Positions 50,601-64,000 of a stretch of 64,000 nt of DNA are shown in pieces. The position numbers were made by a program, and so were the translations under genes. The notes beneath the pieces were generated by a model. The model was not told the DNA's origin and searched no databases. It saw only the letters and a list, made by a program, of their open reading frames with translations. How positions within the stretch are numbered: position 1 is the stretch's first letter; each line of letters opens with the position of its first letter. The stretch is from positions 3,609,679 to 3,673,678 of the forward strand of contig JAGGNK010010337.1 of the NCBI GenBank assembly GCA_017590115.1. The letters are read 5' to 3'. The stretch comes from Montifringilla adamsi (lineage: Eukaryota > Chordata > Aves > Passeriformes > Passeridae).

Positions 50601-53600
50601 ATAGCACAAAACAGATATACATCGTGGCATTATCAGAGATGGTTTAATGTTGGCATATGACAAGACTTTAATTTTCACTCACTTGTTGGAAGCCAGTTCC
50701 TGGTAGGAAATAACCATATGTTGCTCTCATGCATTGGACTCCAGGGTGAGCCATGCACAATGATTTTGGGATCTCTGTGCAGCCCCTATGGAGAAGGAAT
50801 GTGCAAAACGCACAGAAAAGTAGGAGATGATATGAGAGTAGATGATATGCAGAATTAGAGAGGACTTTTTCACCCCAGAGCCTGAGCAGTTCTGCCATGC
50901 TGCAAAGCGAGCTCCAAAGTCAGTGTGAGGACACATCACATAATTTGTTTTGAAAAGACCTACGTTTCCCAGGGCTATCAATCTGTCACCTTTCACTCGT
51001 GCCATGGAAATAAAAGCATTCTTGAAATCTCTGAAGGCTGCCTTTTCATCAATATTTTAACATAAACATTCTTTTAATTTAAATGGAGATTGATCACTTA
51101 TATTTTATTACTTTTTAATAAAAACCCACGATCACCATTACAGGAAAGTGATCTCAATGAAATTATTGCCAGGATAAATTTAACTTGGAAAAGCACTAGA
51201 ACAAGTCTTTGCTAGGTCAGAGCCTTTTACAGCATGTATGTTTAGTTCTGGTTTTAACAACCAACACACAAGTGATCAATGGGCATTCTAGGTATTACAT
51301 TCACTGCTTTCATGATACACTTAAAACTAGTCCAAAATCTTACTGGAAACTGTAAAGGGTATATTGTTAAATATCCCTCTGCTGTAATTTACCCTATATA
51401 GGAAGGCTTGCCAGGGGCGCTAATGAAGCAGAGATCGTTTTGCAGTTTTACCATCTGTTATCAAATATACTCCTGCTATAACAGAAACACAATTGTATTA
51501 GAATGTAGAAATGACAAACATTGAAAAAAAATTTCTTTCATTGTTTAAATAGATTTGCTGCATACTTCAAAGAACAAAGTGTTTGGACAATTAATAAAAC
51601 ATCTTAGGGCTGCTTTAAAAACAAGCATGCAGCAAAAGAATAGTGATGGAGTTGAACATAACCACAACACAACAGAGAGGTACAAATAAGAAACCACGTT
51701 TTTCCACAGCCTTCAGGTTTAGGCTTTAATTCAGGATAACACATCCTATTTTTTATATCCTACAGAAAAAAAAAGTCAACAAAAAACCCATTTGAAATGT
51801 GAATGTCATTGAAAAATTTAAAAATGCTGCATCTACACTAGCTTTGTGATGATTGTAAAGTGCTTGAGAACTGCATCCCCCTAACCCTCTTTCCATCCTA
51901 AGGACCTTCGGGGTAAAAACTCTAAAGAACACTACAGTTTAGCTTCACTTATGTGCACTGGACTAAAAATGAACACTTAATATTTATGTGAATCATTGTC
52001 AGTGTCAAGTGAGATGAAGCTTATAAAAATAGATCCAAATCAGGGAATTAGTTTTAAGACTTAGTGGGTAAATGCCTCTTTACGTACGGTATTATTTATA
52101 GATATTTTTTAATCTGTTCTGTCATCTTGTCTCTTAAATTATTAGAAAGTAAGAAAAAAGGAACTATGGTAAATGCAGATGAAAGAGAAATCTTAGTGGG
52201 AACCATGGCAGGAATATGAGCAAAAGCCAGGAAGTTTAAAGCTGTGTTCCTAAGCTCCTTGCTTTCTGTATGAAAACAGTCAGAACCTATTTTGCAATTA
52301 AATATGCACTTTTTAAAACTAACTATGCTGTTGAAATAGGAGGAATGGTATTTTCAAGACTCTCAGGCACCCATAAGTCTTGCTATCACATCTGAAAAGA
52401 AGCTAATCACGAGCCAGTTTCAGGCATTGGGCTGAGTCCTGTCTCCATGGTCTCGTGAAGTCTTTGACACCCTACATTAATCAAAGTCCCCTCTAGATAT
52501 AAATGTTGAGCTCACCATGGCCACAACAGAAATTTCAGCATCGGATTCCAGTTTTTGTAACTCTCTTAGAAGTCAGTGACAAGTGCAGATGGTCTGTAAG
52601 TTGATCTCCAAATGTTCTAAGCATTAAAAAACTTAAAATGTTGTTGTGGTAACTTTGTACATCTATTTATCATAATCTGATAAGGAGACTGCTGGTACTA
52701 ATACTGCCCTGCATCAACAAGGTTCTGTGAGTCTCAACCATTTATGAAAGTACTTTAAAAAGCTGGTACAAAAAGGACAACAATAAAGAAAATATGATTA
52801 GAATATGAAGCAAGTATTCAATATTGAAGGGCAAAATACTCAAGACAGTTAGGATGCAGGTCACCTTGTAAGGAAATTCAGAGGAATGGGGCACATCCAC
52901 AAGGCTTCTGCTGGGTTCTTGCAAACAGGGGAATGTTACATATCACATGTAGGAATCTGGGGAGGTCATACTTACTTTCTGCTAGCAGGTGGACAACTCT
53001 CCTTTGAAGCAATTGGAGCCATTTCTTCCTTTATACAGACACATTACACAATCTATCCAACAGGAAATAAAATGGGGTAAAGCAGGCAGCTGCTCTCTTC
53101 CCTGGGTCTGCATGGTTATAGAATCCTGCACAGGGGGCATACGTAGCCATAGGCTTTTCCTTTGACCATTCATTTTTATAAGCACCAAGGTGAAGTGGTT
53201 TTTGTACTCTCTTCATCCAGGTAGGATTTCAATGGAGCTGTATGTTTGCTGAGAACAGCACACAGAGCTGCTCTTTGATTTGAAGGCATTTCTTGAAAAT
53301 ATAAGCTTTTCCTGCTCTTGACTTCAATAGCAAGACCTAATTTAGACCAGAGAGAAATAGCATCTAATATTTTTGTTCTAAATCTATTTTAGAAGTGAGA
53401 TGTATGTGTTTACAGGCACAAGAATTGCTGTAAATTTAAGCAGAGGTTTCAGATGTGAATATTAGGAATAACTGTTTTGTTTTTTTTTTATTGCCACAAG
53501 GATATCTGAGGATATTGTTCATCCCAGTAGTCAACCAGGTTTTATTTAGCAGTATCAGGCTAACAGATGCAATTTCCACTTATGATAACTGTGGGCACAT

Positions 53601-55940
53601 GATTAATTTTAGTATCTGCAAAACTTATAGTAGAAATACTTTTATGTGACATCCCTTGCTCCTCACTTTGACAATTGCAGAAAATAAAAAATAAAAAGGG
53701 ACATTTCTGCTATGAGCTTGTACAACTGTCCAACTGCTAGTACAACTTGCACAGCAGTTTATTCTAAAGATCTGTAATGTACACAGATGGCAAAATACAT
53801 CCAGAAATTATGTGTGAAAACCAAATTCACAAGTCTTGCTCTGTGTTTATTGAGAGACCAGAAACTGTATTTTGACAGGAATATCAATAAGGATTTGGAT
53901 TCCAATGGAAAAAAATATTTTTCATTTAGTACTTACACTGAATAGGGTACTAGCTGTAATCAAGAAAAATTTCAGGATGGCATGAAACTCTCAAGCTGCA
54001 TAATTCCCAATAACACTCAGTGGAGTCCTGCTATTTAAATGCCCACAGGCCACAAAAATGCTTTTAAGCCAACTCAGTAGCCTAAATTACCAATTCTAGT
54101 TAACAAAATTCACCACAGGCTGGCAGCTTAGGGTAGAATATATTCTTTTTTTTAAATACATCTGCTTTCATCAAAATGCTTAGTGGTCACTCAATGGATT
54201 TCAATCTCTCATTATGCTGAAGCAGAGATGATTTTTTTTTTTTAAACACACAGAAAGACATGAGGCTTAAGTAAAGTCACCATGCTTGCCACCAGCCCCT
54301 CTAACATTTATTGCACAAGGTTATTTGTCTTTCCAGTTCAGCTGCTCGTGAGAGTTGCAAGGAAGGGAAACCATTCATGACTTGATTTCTTTTTTGAGGT
54401 TTACATTTCTGGAAGTCTTGCAGATGACGTTCAGGAAGCCCTGTCACAATACACAGACATTTTGGGTCAGAAAGAATATTGCGTGTACCCCAGTTTCAGA
54501 TCTAGGGCTGGACAAATAAATATAGATACATTTTGGCAACAAAATATTTTTTCGTCCAATTTCTTCCCCTCCTCTCAAATAACACTTTTTCAAAGTTTTA
54601 TCCTTTCCTCCATAAGAAAAATCCCAGTTTCTCTTCTCTCCCCAATATTAATTTCCTTTTCTCCCCTCACACTGACTTAACAAAAAAGTGAAAACGAAAA
54701 TGGTAGTCAGAAAAAAAAAAAAGAACAAAGCAGCAAAATTTAAGAGGGAATACCAGGAGATAAAAAGGAAATAAGTTTCTGCACAATATTTTGTTAAAAA
54801 CTGTAGGTAAGAAAAAAACCTTGCTTGTTTGAAATCTGAAGGACAAATATGACAAACCTTGTTGAATATTTTCAAGGAAAAAGGGATCTCCTTTTTTTCC
54901 AAATTGCTTTTTATAATTTCCATTTATTTACTTACAAATAGACATCCATCTTGTTGCAGTCTTTATCTTGATTGAGGTGAGGGGTTTTTGTTTGGTTTGT
55001 TCAAAATTAGTTGGGAATATAAACAGCTTTCCATGTAGGTCAAAAAAAAAGTCTTCAAATTATCCTCAACCTGGCACTGTGTTTTTTAGCCTTTTCTGGA
55101 CATGAAATATTCTCCCTTTTAGAAGCATCAACATGTTCTTGTCCGTCTGATAGTTCCTCTTTCACCCCAAGTCTGTGGCACCAGTTCTGGGTTTTAAACA
55201 GCATTTTAATCACTGCTGAAAAGCTGCTCTCCTGCTCACAGAGCATGGGATGCTATGCAGTGGAGGAACTGCAGTCACCATCAGACGTGAGAAGGACACT
55301 CCTGAAGTGGAACTGCAGAAAATAGTGATTGCAATGTAAGCAGTGAGAAGGAAAATGCCTGGAGGAGGATATATCTCCTGAAATAGGAGATGGAAGGAGT
55401 CTTCAGAACTAGAAAAACAAATCACTGTAGGGAGAGGGAAGTCTCACCCCTCAAGGTTCACTGGACATGGAGGGACAAATAGAGATAGGACCCTGGAAAG
55501 GGAACACAGGATGACAAATCAGCAGATTGCTAGGAGAGAGAGACAGTCAAGGGTTTGAAATCTCTGACTGTGGCCACTTAGAGCAATTCCTTTTTCAGCA
55601 AGGTGACAACCTATTCAGAATAATTCAAGTGAATTAGCAATATGCAGTACCTTCTGCATGTGCTGCAAGCAAAGAAACAGCCCTCACAAGAGCCCAGGGA
55701 GAAGGGGTTTTGCAGTAAGAGATTTTGTGGTCAAAAGAACAGATTTTGCTGTTGCAAGTTTGCCAAAGAATAAAAAAAGGATTAGGTTCCACGTGAAAAG
55801 CTTTGTGTATTGTGACCAGTGCTAATTCTGGAGAAGCCTTTGCTGTAAGGACACGTGAGGATTTTGGACAGCATGTTCTGATGCACTCATTTTCTTCTGT
55901 GAAGGTGAGACACCTTGATGGCTGGCACAAGAACTGGGCA
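44641..55940 (+). other. KCNC1: KCNC1 intron 1, middle part
   Basis: No supported exon, RNA gene or CR1. It includes a hairpin-forming GC-rich segment (44645-44715) and a homeodomain-motif-rich stretch (about 46500-47460). Mostly AT-rich. Confidence 0.75.
44645..44715. other. Hairpin-forming segment, 71 nt
   Basis: An outer 11-bp perfect stem (44648-44658 with 44701-44711, gacagcttcca / tggaagctgtc), then 6 pairs including two G-T (44659-44664 with 44694-44699), an internal loop, and an inner gggggagc / gctccccc stem (4468-75 and 77-84 of the same block) with a small loop. Three further outer pairs follow after a one-base bulge. Size and shape resemble a microRNA precursor, but nothing else supports that. 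Confidence 0.4.
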
Positions 55941-55944
55941 GGAC

Positions 55945-55973
<29 letters not shown>
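55945..55973. repeat. A29 homopolymer
   Basis: Twenty-nine uninterrupted As. No poly(A) signal precedes it, so a retrocopy tail is not supported. Confidence 0.97.
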
Positions 55974-55981
<8 letters not shown>

Positions 55982-57057
55982 GGCCAACTTCATTTCCTTA
56001 AGAGCTCTAGAGTGGATTTTTCAGCATTCCAACCCCAAACTACCTTCTCCACTCAGAAGTCCTACACAAGCATTATGTCCTTCACCACACACAGAGACAT
56101 TTTTCAGCTGTGATCCAAGACTAAATAGGATTTCAGGAGAAAACAACTGGCTTGAATATACAGGGCACTTGTGGAAGTGAGAGCACACCACAGGCACTTG
56201 CTCTGTCAGGCTAAAAGATGCTGTGCTGATTCCAGCAGTGGTCCTCATACAGGAATTATTATTCTGGGGTTGATTCTCACGCACACCTTTGCCCTTGTTT
56301 GATCACATTAATTTTTTTTAAAGGGTTCTAAAATAAATGAGCAATCTTTAATTGACAATATTTGCTATCTAATGAAAAGCTGTGGCTTCTCAATGTATTC
56401 TGTTCACTGAGGACTCCAATATGAAAATATGTGTACGATTCAGTGGCAGATACAGTGATGGAGCTGAAGCAACAAGGAGATAAGGTAGCAAAGAAAAGTG
56501 TTACAATTTTATTTGGGAAGCCCAGAAATGCACCAGCTCTTGATATGACTTCAAATGAGACTTCTGGCAAGCCACAACTTCTTGGTAATGATTTACATCT
56601 ATAATCAGGATAATAGAACATTATTTATCTAACTCTTCTGGGTATTGTGGAGACTAACAGTTGCACAGTAATTTGGAGATAAATTGGAGGCACTAGATGA
56701 ATTTCCACTATCATGTTTTCTCTAAGCAGGTGAAATGAGGACACCTTGACACAGAAGGAATGAAAGTTTTCTCAAAATAAATCAGAGATCAGAAGGAAAT
56801 TTTATCTCTGCTTCATTCCGATTATTCAGCATTCCTCAACAAGATTGACAGAAAATGAGAAAACAAAGCTTTCGTGGATGAGGGAGGTAAAATCTAATAA
56901 CATTTAACACTGCATCAGCAAAACAACAGTTTAAAATCCACAAAATTATTTCTGCTGTTTCAGATGAAAAATTAATGCAAGGTGCACCCAGCAGATTGTG
57001 CCTAACCGACTATCGACAGATCTAATAAATAACTTTTAATTACATAGTGAGAAAATT

Positions 57058-57118
57058 TAAACATATATCTTTGTTTAAATATATATAAGTATATATTTGT
57101 TTAAATATATGTTTATCA
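57058..57118. repeat. AT-rich repeat with internal symmetry
   Basis: Two copies of tttgtttaaatatat, flanked by aaacatatat on the left and atatatgttt on the right, so the whole stretch can also pair with itself. Confidence 0.8.
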
Positions 57119-60100
57119 TAAAGAAACATGTATTTTTTAAAAAAACATGTAAAGTTAAACACTAACATGCTTTACCAGACCCCCTATTTTAACTGGCCCT
57201 GGCTTGTGGCAATCCCATAAAGTCAGAAAACTGTTTAAGTGAATTAACCCCTTGTCTCCATAATCTGTGTACTCAGACTAAAGGTTCTGAATGGAAGGAG
57301 CAGGTTATTCATCATCCCTGAAGTGCAAAAGAATGAACCTTTCATTTTTATCCTGCTTGTTGTGAGAAAATACATCACCTTCCCAGAGCAGGCAGACTGT
57401 ATGAGCTGAGAGTTGTGCCTAGCAAGGTGGGTCTCTCCAAGGGACCAGCACCCTGTGGAATGAGATGCCAGAGCAGATGCTGTATGTGCTGAAGCCTCAC
57501 ACACCCTGGGACGCCCTGAACAATCCCAGGAAGGCTCAAAGCAGAGTGGGAGCTCTCACCTTTTTCTCAGCTGGGCTGGCTCTCTCTCCAGGATCATTGT
57601 TATATTACAAGACCTCTGACACAAAGGCATCAGGCAGATATTGAAGATGAGCTAATCACTTCCCAGGGAAACATTCAGCCAGAAGGGACAGAGGTATTGT
57701 TACAGATCAGGGAGGAGGCAAAGAAGGCATGTCAGGACAGACATGGCAGAATGACACTGGGACCACTTCTGGCAGTGTGTTGAGACAAGGAGTAGCCCAG
57801 TTATTGCCCTGGAGACTCAGGGAGCAAGGCAGATGATAAAACAGTTGCCCATCTGCCAATGTCTCTGAAAATGTCCTGTGATTGGGATGCAGACCAGAGG
57901 GTGTATTGCAGATATGTGAGCAGCACAAGATGCTCCACTGAAATAATCTGGTAATTCTTGCTATTGGTGAGCAGAAAATGGCTGGATGCCTTAGGCATTA
58001 CTTAGGGGCCATTGTGTTCCTCAAAAATACATACTGCTTTTGAAGGATTAATTCTACCTCATATTTACCATGGATTTATTCCTTACAGCACACAGGGATA
58101 GCCCAAAATTTCTTATATCATTACCTAAATCAAGGAATTAGGAGTGTCAAATTTGACTTCTTTGTTCATGCTTTTTTTTCTTGAGTAACTCCTGAAAGAA
58201 CCAGGAATTACTCCTTTTCCAATTAGAATAACAACAGAAAGCTGCTGGAATTTCAACCAAAAAATCAACCACAACCAAAAACCAAACCAACAAAACCAAC
58301 CCTTTCTTCCTCAGCATTCATTGATTATAATTAATGTGAAGGTAATCAAAAATCAAAGCAAGACAAAAAAAAAAAAAAGGTCAAAACGTAATTATATTAG
58401 AAACGTGTTCCCCAGTCAATTGCTTGCTTTTCAGGCTTTAGCTCTGTGGCAATTTCAGTACTTATGCAACCACCACAGAATTTTCTAGGTCTGACTTTTA
58501 CTTGAGAAGCAGAAACTTCTCACCAACCAACCCCTTCAGGTCCAAGCCCAGGAACTTTTTTGTCATGGGAGTGGGGTAGGGTGGGGGGGAGGAGTGAACT
58601 TCCTTCACACCCTCAGCCCCCTCAGATGCCACCACTGCATCACAGAAGAAACTATCACGCACCTTCCTGCTCACTGCAGATCCAGTCAAGGACACTTGGA
58701 ACCAGCCGGGAGACACCTCCTCGTAGCACACAGCCCTTGCAGGGAGAAACCCTCTGGGGAAATCAGTTTATGGCAGATTTCATACTGTGCCAGGTTAACA
58801 GCATATGTATCCCTGTCCTTTTAGCACAGGTTGGAAGGAACAGTGTTTGCTAAGGCTACATAGCCAAGAAGCACACTTTAAAAATACACGCTGTAGTCAG
58901 ATGTCTGCTTGTAACATTTATGACTTGGCAGATTGACTCGCACATCAGGCACACATTTGATGGTTAATTCTGAGCCCTAATGCAGCAGAGCAGTCTTCTA
59001 CCTGGCTGGTGTCTATCCTTTTCAAAAGGCAAAGGAGTGCATAAATTATGTTTAAAAAGAGGTAGGCATTTTCTACCCACAGAGTGGAGTCACTGTAGGT
59101 GGATTATTATCCAGGAATACCGAAGAGGCAAGTCTGTGATTTAACCCATTCTTTGTAATCTCCTTGCCTGCTACTGTTGGTACTGCTGACAGTCTGAAAT
59201 TATCCATATGATACAATTTTTCAGGAGGTTCTGCAGCACAGCAGCTGCGTTTCAGACAGTCAGCAGGAGTTAAAGCCCTAAAGAAAGGATTTTATTCTGA
59301 AATAATACCAACTGAACCCTGCAGTAGCACCCAGTTGTCTCTGCTGATGTTGGCAGCTATGAGGTTGTTGCAGTTTACTCTCTCACAAATGTCATGTCTT
59401 AGCAGAACAGGAAGAACTCTAAACCACCTTAGAGATGACCAGCAGGATTTTGAAACCTATTTCTTCTGCAGTATCTTTACTACTGGGAAAACAAAAAACA
59501 ATAGTTTTCACAGTGCAAACTGAGACATTTGTACATCAGGATAGAGGCATGACCTTTATCTAGCACAAATAAGGCATAGAGATGTTCACCTGAACACAAC
59601 CAACTGCATTTACTCCAGCTAAGAACCTGGTCTTCATCACTGAGCTTAAAGAAAGCATTATGAATTGTGATGAAGAAAAATAATCAGCATTGGGTCTGAG
59701 CATCCCTAAATTCCAGTGATTTGCCTACAAACTGCTGACAGTGACCATCTTCAGAAATAGGACCTATAAGAATAGCCAAAAAAGAGGAGGATTTATAAAT
59801 GTATGGGATAAGTTTTAGGATATCATAAGTATCCCTGCTCTACTTCAACATTTCGTATTTATGCAAAGAGAATAATATTGTCCTTGTTCATAACAATTTT
59901 CAGAAATTCAAAATAATTTGCAAAAATTACTTAATCCTTTCAGTATCCTTAGTGAGATATGCAAGTATTCTTTCAATTTTTTCATAAGATGTGTGATCTG
60001 TGGCACAAAAAGATATCACTTATTTCTTAAATTAATCAAAAGAAATAATTAACAAAAATGAGAAAGAAGCCCTGGCTCCATCTGCTTAATTTTTTTTTTT

Positions 60101-60924
60101 ACCAGACTCACCATTGTCAGTAGATCTAAAAGGGCTAAAAGCAATAATACTAAATCCAGGGGTACCTCTGCTGCATTTAGTACCAATGGATGCTGCTCTA
60201 AAATCTGTGATGATGGTTTCTTTCCATGCATACCCATCTTCGTTCTCTAGCAAATGTGCAAATATCTTAGACTCACCAAGTGCCACTGAGGGGCAGGCAG
60301 GGACATGGACTTGTCCCTGTCCCCTCCTGACCACACACAGGGAGGAGGCCAAGAGCTGCTGGCCAGTGCATCCTCCAAGAGAAAGACACCAGGCAAGGTG
60401 AGCCAGAGCCACGTCTTGAGAGGAGACAAGGGAAAGATTTGCAATGAAGAGAAAAGCCCTGCTGTGTTAGTCAACAGAGCTGTTTGTGCCCAAGGGCACA
60501 AATGAGAGGAATCCCACAAGAGGAAAGGGGAGTGTAGAAACACTTCTCAACAGCAACATAGCACCTGCCCTTCCCACCTTCCTCCTCACCATTCCCTGCA
60601 GATGCTCCCCTTAGGGGATTGACCATACTGGCTTGCAAGGTGCTCAGTTTAAAACTATTGCCAGTACACTGAAATCCTTATTTCTGTTCTGCACCACAGA
60701 GGCACTGGGTAGAACTTCCATCATAGTCACACATCTCATACCCCATAACAAAGAATACTAAAACGTTCCAGAACTCCTTCACCTTCCTTCAGCAGCCTGT
60801 GCATGGGATTGCCCCATGGCCCAGTTTTAAACCCCAAACATGCAGGATCCCTTTACACTCCCATGTTGCTTATAGCAATACTTCAGTTTATCAGTTGAGC
60901 TCAGCCATAATACTGGGAGCACTG

Positions 60925-60973
60925 AAGTTCAGGCTCCTTGCTAAACAGAAATCTGGGCAAGGAGCCTGAACTT
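60925..60973. repeat. Perfect 17-bp inverted repeat, 15-base loop
   Basis: aagttcaggctccttgc (60925-60941) pairs without mismatch with gcaaggagcctgaactt (60957-60973). Confidence 0.95.
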
Positions 60974-62260
60974 TCTGACTACCTTAAACTCCTGAAGCAG
61001 ATCTCTTAAATAAAGTATTGCTCCGCTCTTCTCTTGGAGTTCTTGAATAGTTTTGTATTTTGTTTGATAGTTGACCTTACTTGCTGGTAAAGCTGAGCTG
61101 GAATTCTTACCTGTGATCTTGTCAGGGTTGAAATTTTTAATTTACAAACTATATTAACTTTTCACTTAAAAAAAAAGAATATTAAAAAAATAATTCTGTT
61201 TTCCCAGTCTTTTTTAACACAAATTTCAGGGAATGATTTCAAGCTAACACATGAATTAAGGGCACCATTGGCATAAAACTAAATTCTGTTTCAAGACTGC
61301 CAAATGGTGCAGCTCAGGAATAGATATAGAGATTTCCAAAAATAACATTTCTACCATGAAAACTTCCCACAAAATTCCCACAAAAATCCCCAAAATTATT
61401 TTGGAAACATACTACTGCCTTCATCACTTTATTTTCCCGAATGTAGTTTATTTTCTTGGAGGAGCACTCAGAGGGTGCCATTACAGAACAAAGCCATGCT
61501 ATGATAGCTCACTTAAATAGGTAAACTGAGATAGTTTTCAATGATAATTAATATGAGCAAAATAACCTTAATTTTTACAGGTACATACATCCACATATAT
61601 ATTTAAACTTCAAGAACTATTTCCTTCTTTTCTACAAATGTGGAGTCTATTGGAGAGTAGGGAAAAAAAAATATCTTTCCACAGAAAATAGAGGAGATCC
61701 TCTGCCAGTATTAATCTCTGGGACCCTAAGTCCTCATGTTTTTTAATTTAGAAAAGTCACTGTGGTTGTTTAATGAGTTCTTGTACTCTTCTTGATCCCT
61801 CAAAATACGAACCAAAAGCAGTCCGCTTGTTTCTACAGATGTGACTTCTGAATAATTAAATAATCCCTACACATTTGTGAATATTTCCACAGCATTCATA
61901 AAACAGTTTCTAACATAATCCAGAGACATCTACGACAAGGCTTTCACCTCCTGTATCAGAGTCCACCAATCAACCCTGTTGTCTCTGCATATTCCTAAGG
62001 TTGTGCCCCTCCATCATAAAAGGATAACACCAGTGGGAACAGGAATTTAAATGCTGTCTCAATATCTTTAGCTTTTTCTCAGCAGAATATTTTCCTGTCA
62101 CAAGAAGACAGAAACTGAGGCATTATTTTAAGACCTATGCATCCAATTTTAAATCCCATACTACTCCAACACAATAAAATCAGTTTTCCCAGTGAGAAAA
62201 ATAGTTTCCCCAAGGATGGCTCATCTTGGGCCTCACCAATTTTCACATCTCTTAGCTCAC

Positions 62261-62277
62261 TTTTTTTTTTTTTTTTT
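62261..62277. repeat. T17 homopolymer
   Basis: Simple T run. Confidence 0.95.
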
Positions 62278-63063
62278 AACCAATAATGTAATTATTACTT
62301 TTTAAAATCATCTTTGGTCAAAGTCCAGACCAAAGGAAAATTGATTGAGAAGTTACTGATTTAAGAAACTGAAAGAGTTAGAGCTTGCTAAGGCATCTGA
62401 TTAATTGAGGCTCATGCTGCAACATACCAGATATTTGTAGAGGAGAATTAGATGCCACATTACTCATGTAGTGCCCACAGATGCTGGGACTTTCTCAGGA
62501 CTTTAAAACTCTCATTCTTACATTCTGTGTTCAGGGAAGCGAGTGAGGGAGCACAGCACAGTGAGGTTTTATCTGACTGGAGCAGGACACTTTGGCAATA
62601 GCAATACTGGGAGATCCAGCACAGCAGCCTGGACGTTATCCATCTAATTTCAGTATCTAATCTCTCTAGACACTTATAATCTGACACTCAGTGGTGTGCT
62701 CCATCTTAGCTGATAGTGAAATCATTTAATACAAGTGGGTAGTGAGGTAGGTGACAAGCTGATTGATGGCAATATCTTCATTTAAAGCTATATAGCACCA
62801 CCAGACAGAGGTCTAGAGCAGCTCAGGAGTTCTGCCTAAATTTGCTGGTATCCATGGAAGTTTATCATGCCAAAGTGTGGCTTATACCATCTACTAAATC
62901 ATTTTCCTAAAATGGATGTAAGCTACCTTAAGCCCATTAAGGCAGAGTGTCAGCATCTCACAGGATACTCAGCAGTGAGATTACAGTGAGCTTCATAATT
63001 TCTCCCTCCTGGCAGTGTGAATCTTTTCCACTGCCTTACAGTAAACAGAAGGAATGCTGGCTC

Positions 63064-63108
63064 CTTGAAGCTACCTGTACTTCAGCTGTGAAGTACAGGT
63101 AGCTCAAG
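63064..63108. repeat. Near-perfect inverted repeat, 6-base loop
   Basis: cttgaagctacctgtacttc (63064-63083) pairs with gaagtacaggtagctcaag (63090-63108) with a single one-base bulge; the loop is agctgt. Confidence 0.95.
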
Positions 63109-64000
63109 TGCCCCAGCAGCAGAGATGGTGCTGTTTGACAAGCACCAGCACTGCCCATGCTTGGGGTTACAACTCTGTCCTGCACATCCTGCAGTGGGAA
63201 TCTGACCCTTGGAGGCAAATTTGGTGTCCAACATTTGCTACAAATGGATGAGGGGTCCAGCAAGCAGCAAGAGCACAGATGAAAATATAGTGATGCTCCT
63301 GCATGTAGAAAGTGGTTCCTGCATATTAAGCCACATTATTAAAGCATGGGAAAGCCTTTGCCTCTCTATTTCTTCAAGAACTACTGCTTGGAGAGCCCAG
63401 AGAGCAGACTGGATCCCACAGGGAATCCCTAAAAAGTCCACTCTTGATGAGTCTGCAGTCAAAGCCTAAAGGCGGCTCATGTAAAGGAAAAAGGGGCTGT
63501 ACTGAGTTTATGAAGAAGAAATGTGTTTCTTTCCTTTCTTAAGGGCCTTAAGCACATCAGGTTGCCTACTTTTCTCCAGCCCTTCAGCACAGCTGCTTCT
63601 AGGGAAAGCAATGGCAGAAGAGTCCCTGTCCACCCTTGTATTGTCATGAAGACACAACCTGACTACAATTTCTGCAGCCACAAATTCCTTCAAATTCAAG
63701 GGGGTTTTAAGTCTGTAGGCCAACCTATTGTTCTGCCTTAAGGAGAAAGATATGGGAAAGGGTTTTCTCACTTCCATCAACACTCTCAGAGAAACTGAGT
63801 CCATGCAGTCTCAAACTCACTATTCAGACCTGCACAAGAGCATCTGAATGCATTTTAATCTGGCTCCTGTGGGGGAAAAAAAAAATCAAAACACCTTCCC
63901 CATAATTCATTAAAGAATACTAGAGGTAGTGGCTAATTCTTACCAAATTCTTCCATGCTCCAGTCAAGGTCTACATCGTGAGGCTGTTTCTAACCCAGCA

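Larger units (their letters stand above)
55974..64000 (+). other. KCNC1: KCNC1 intron 1, to window end
   Basis: AT-rich intronic DNA with homopolymers (A14 at 58365-58378, T17 at 62261-62277), an AT-rich repeated stretch at 57058-57118, and two tight palindromes (60925-60973 and 63064-63108). No exon is recognised; KCNC1 exon 2 must lie further right. Confidence 0.8.

Noticed and set aside
55803..55973. Processed retrocopy ending in the A29 run
   Set aside because: No poly(A) signal before the A run, no recognisable parent sequence and no clear target-site duplication.

Overview
The window looks like bird nuclear DNA. It carries CR1 LINE fragments with typical avian CR1 3' ends, CpG-island promoters, short spliced exons, and the conserved vertebrate gene pair MYOD1 - KCNC1, both on the + strand. 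The long open frames outside these genes are mostly chance or start at GTG/TTG codons; real genes had to be read as spliced exons. The species cannot be fixed from the window.

Layout. (1) About 390-5640, minus strand: a series of exon-like blocks with splice sites. Their order and predicted folds (propeller-like blades, a short coiled coil, a beta-rich C-terminal part) resemble FANCB/FAAP100. A frameshift and reading-phase conflicts suggest a decayed copy, but a divergent live gene is not excluded. (2) 8520-13990, plus strand: a three-exon ferritin-like gene with its own CpG island. The fold is clear, but four of six ferroxidase positions are changed, the usual last two exons are fused, and a cysteine-containing C-terminal tail of about 70 residues is added. 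Its promoter and first exon lie in the 1.2-kb spacer of a large inverted repeat (about 7912-8505 and 9738-10612); the right arm holds five copies of a 38-bp tandem repeat, the left arm two. (3) 18450-22575: MYOD1, complete in three exons, with TATA box, CpG island and poly(A) signal. (4) 22575-38700: intergenic, with one long CR1 and low-complexity tracts but no recognised gene. (5) 38740-64000: the KCNC1 CpG island and first coding exon (T1 domain). The channel core is not present, so the rest of the window is KCNC1 intron 1, at least 23.9 kb.

The genes do not form an operon-like unit. MYOD1 is the myogenic bHLH master regulator and KCNC1 (Kv3.1) a fast delayed-rectifier potassium channel; their adjacency is conserved synteny. 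The part that looks least described is the left third: a ferritin fold with most of its iron-oxidation site lost, placed inside an inverted repeat and beside an apparently decaying FANCB-like gene on the other strand.
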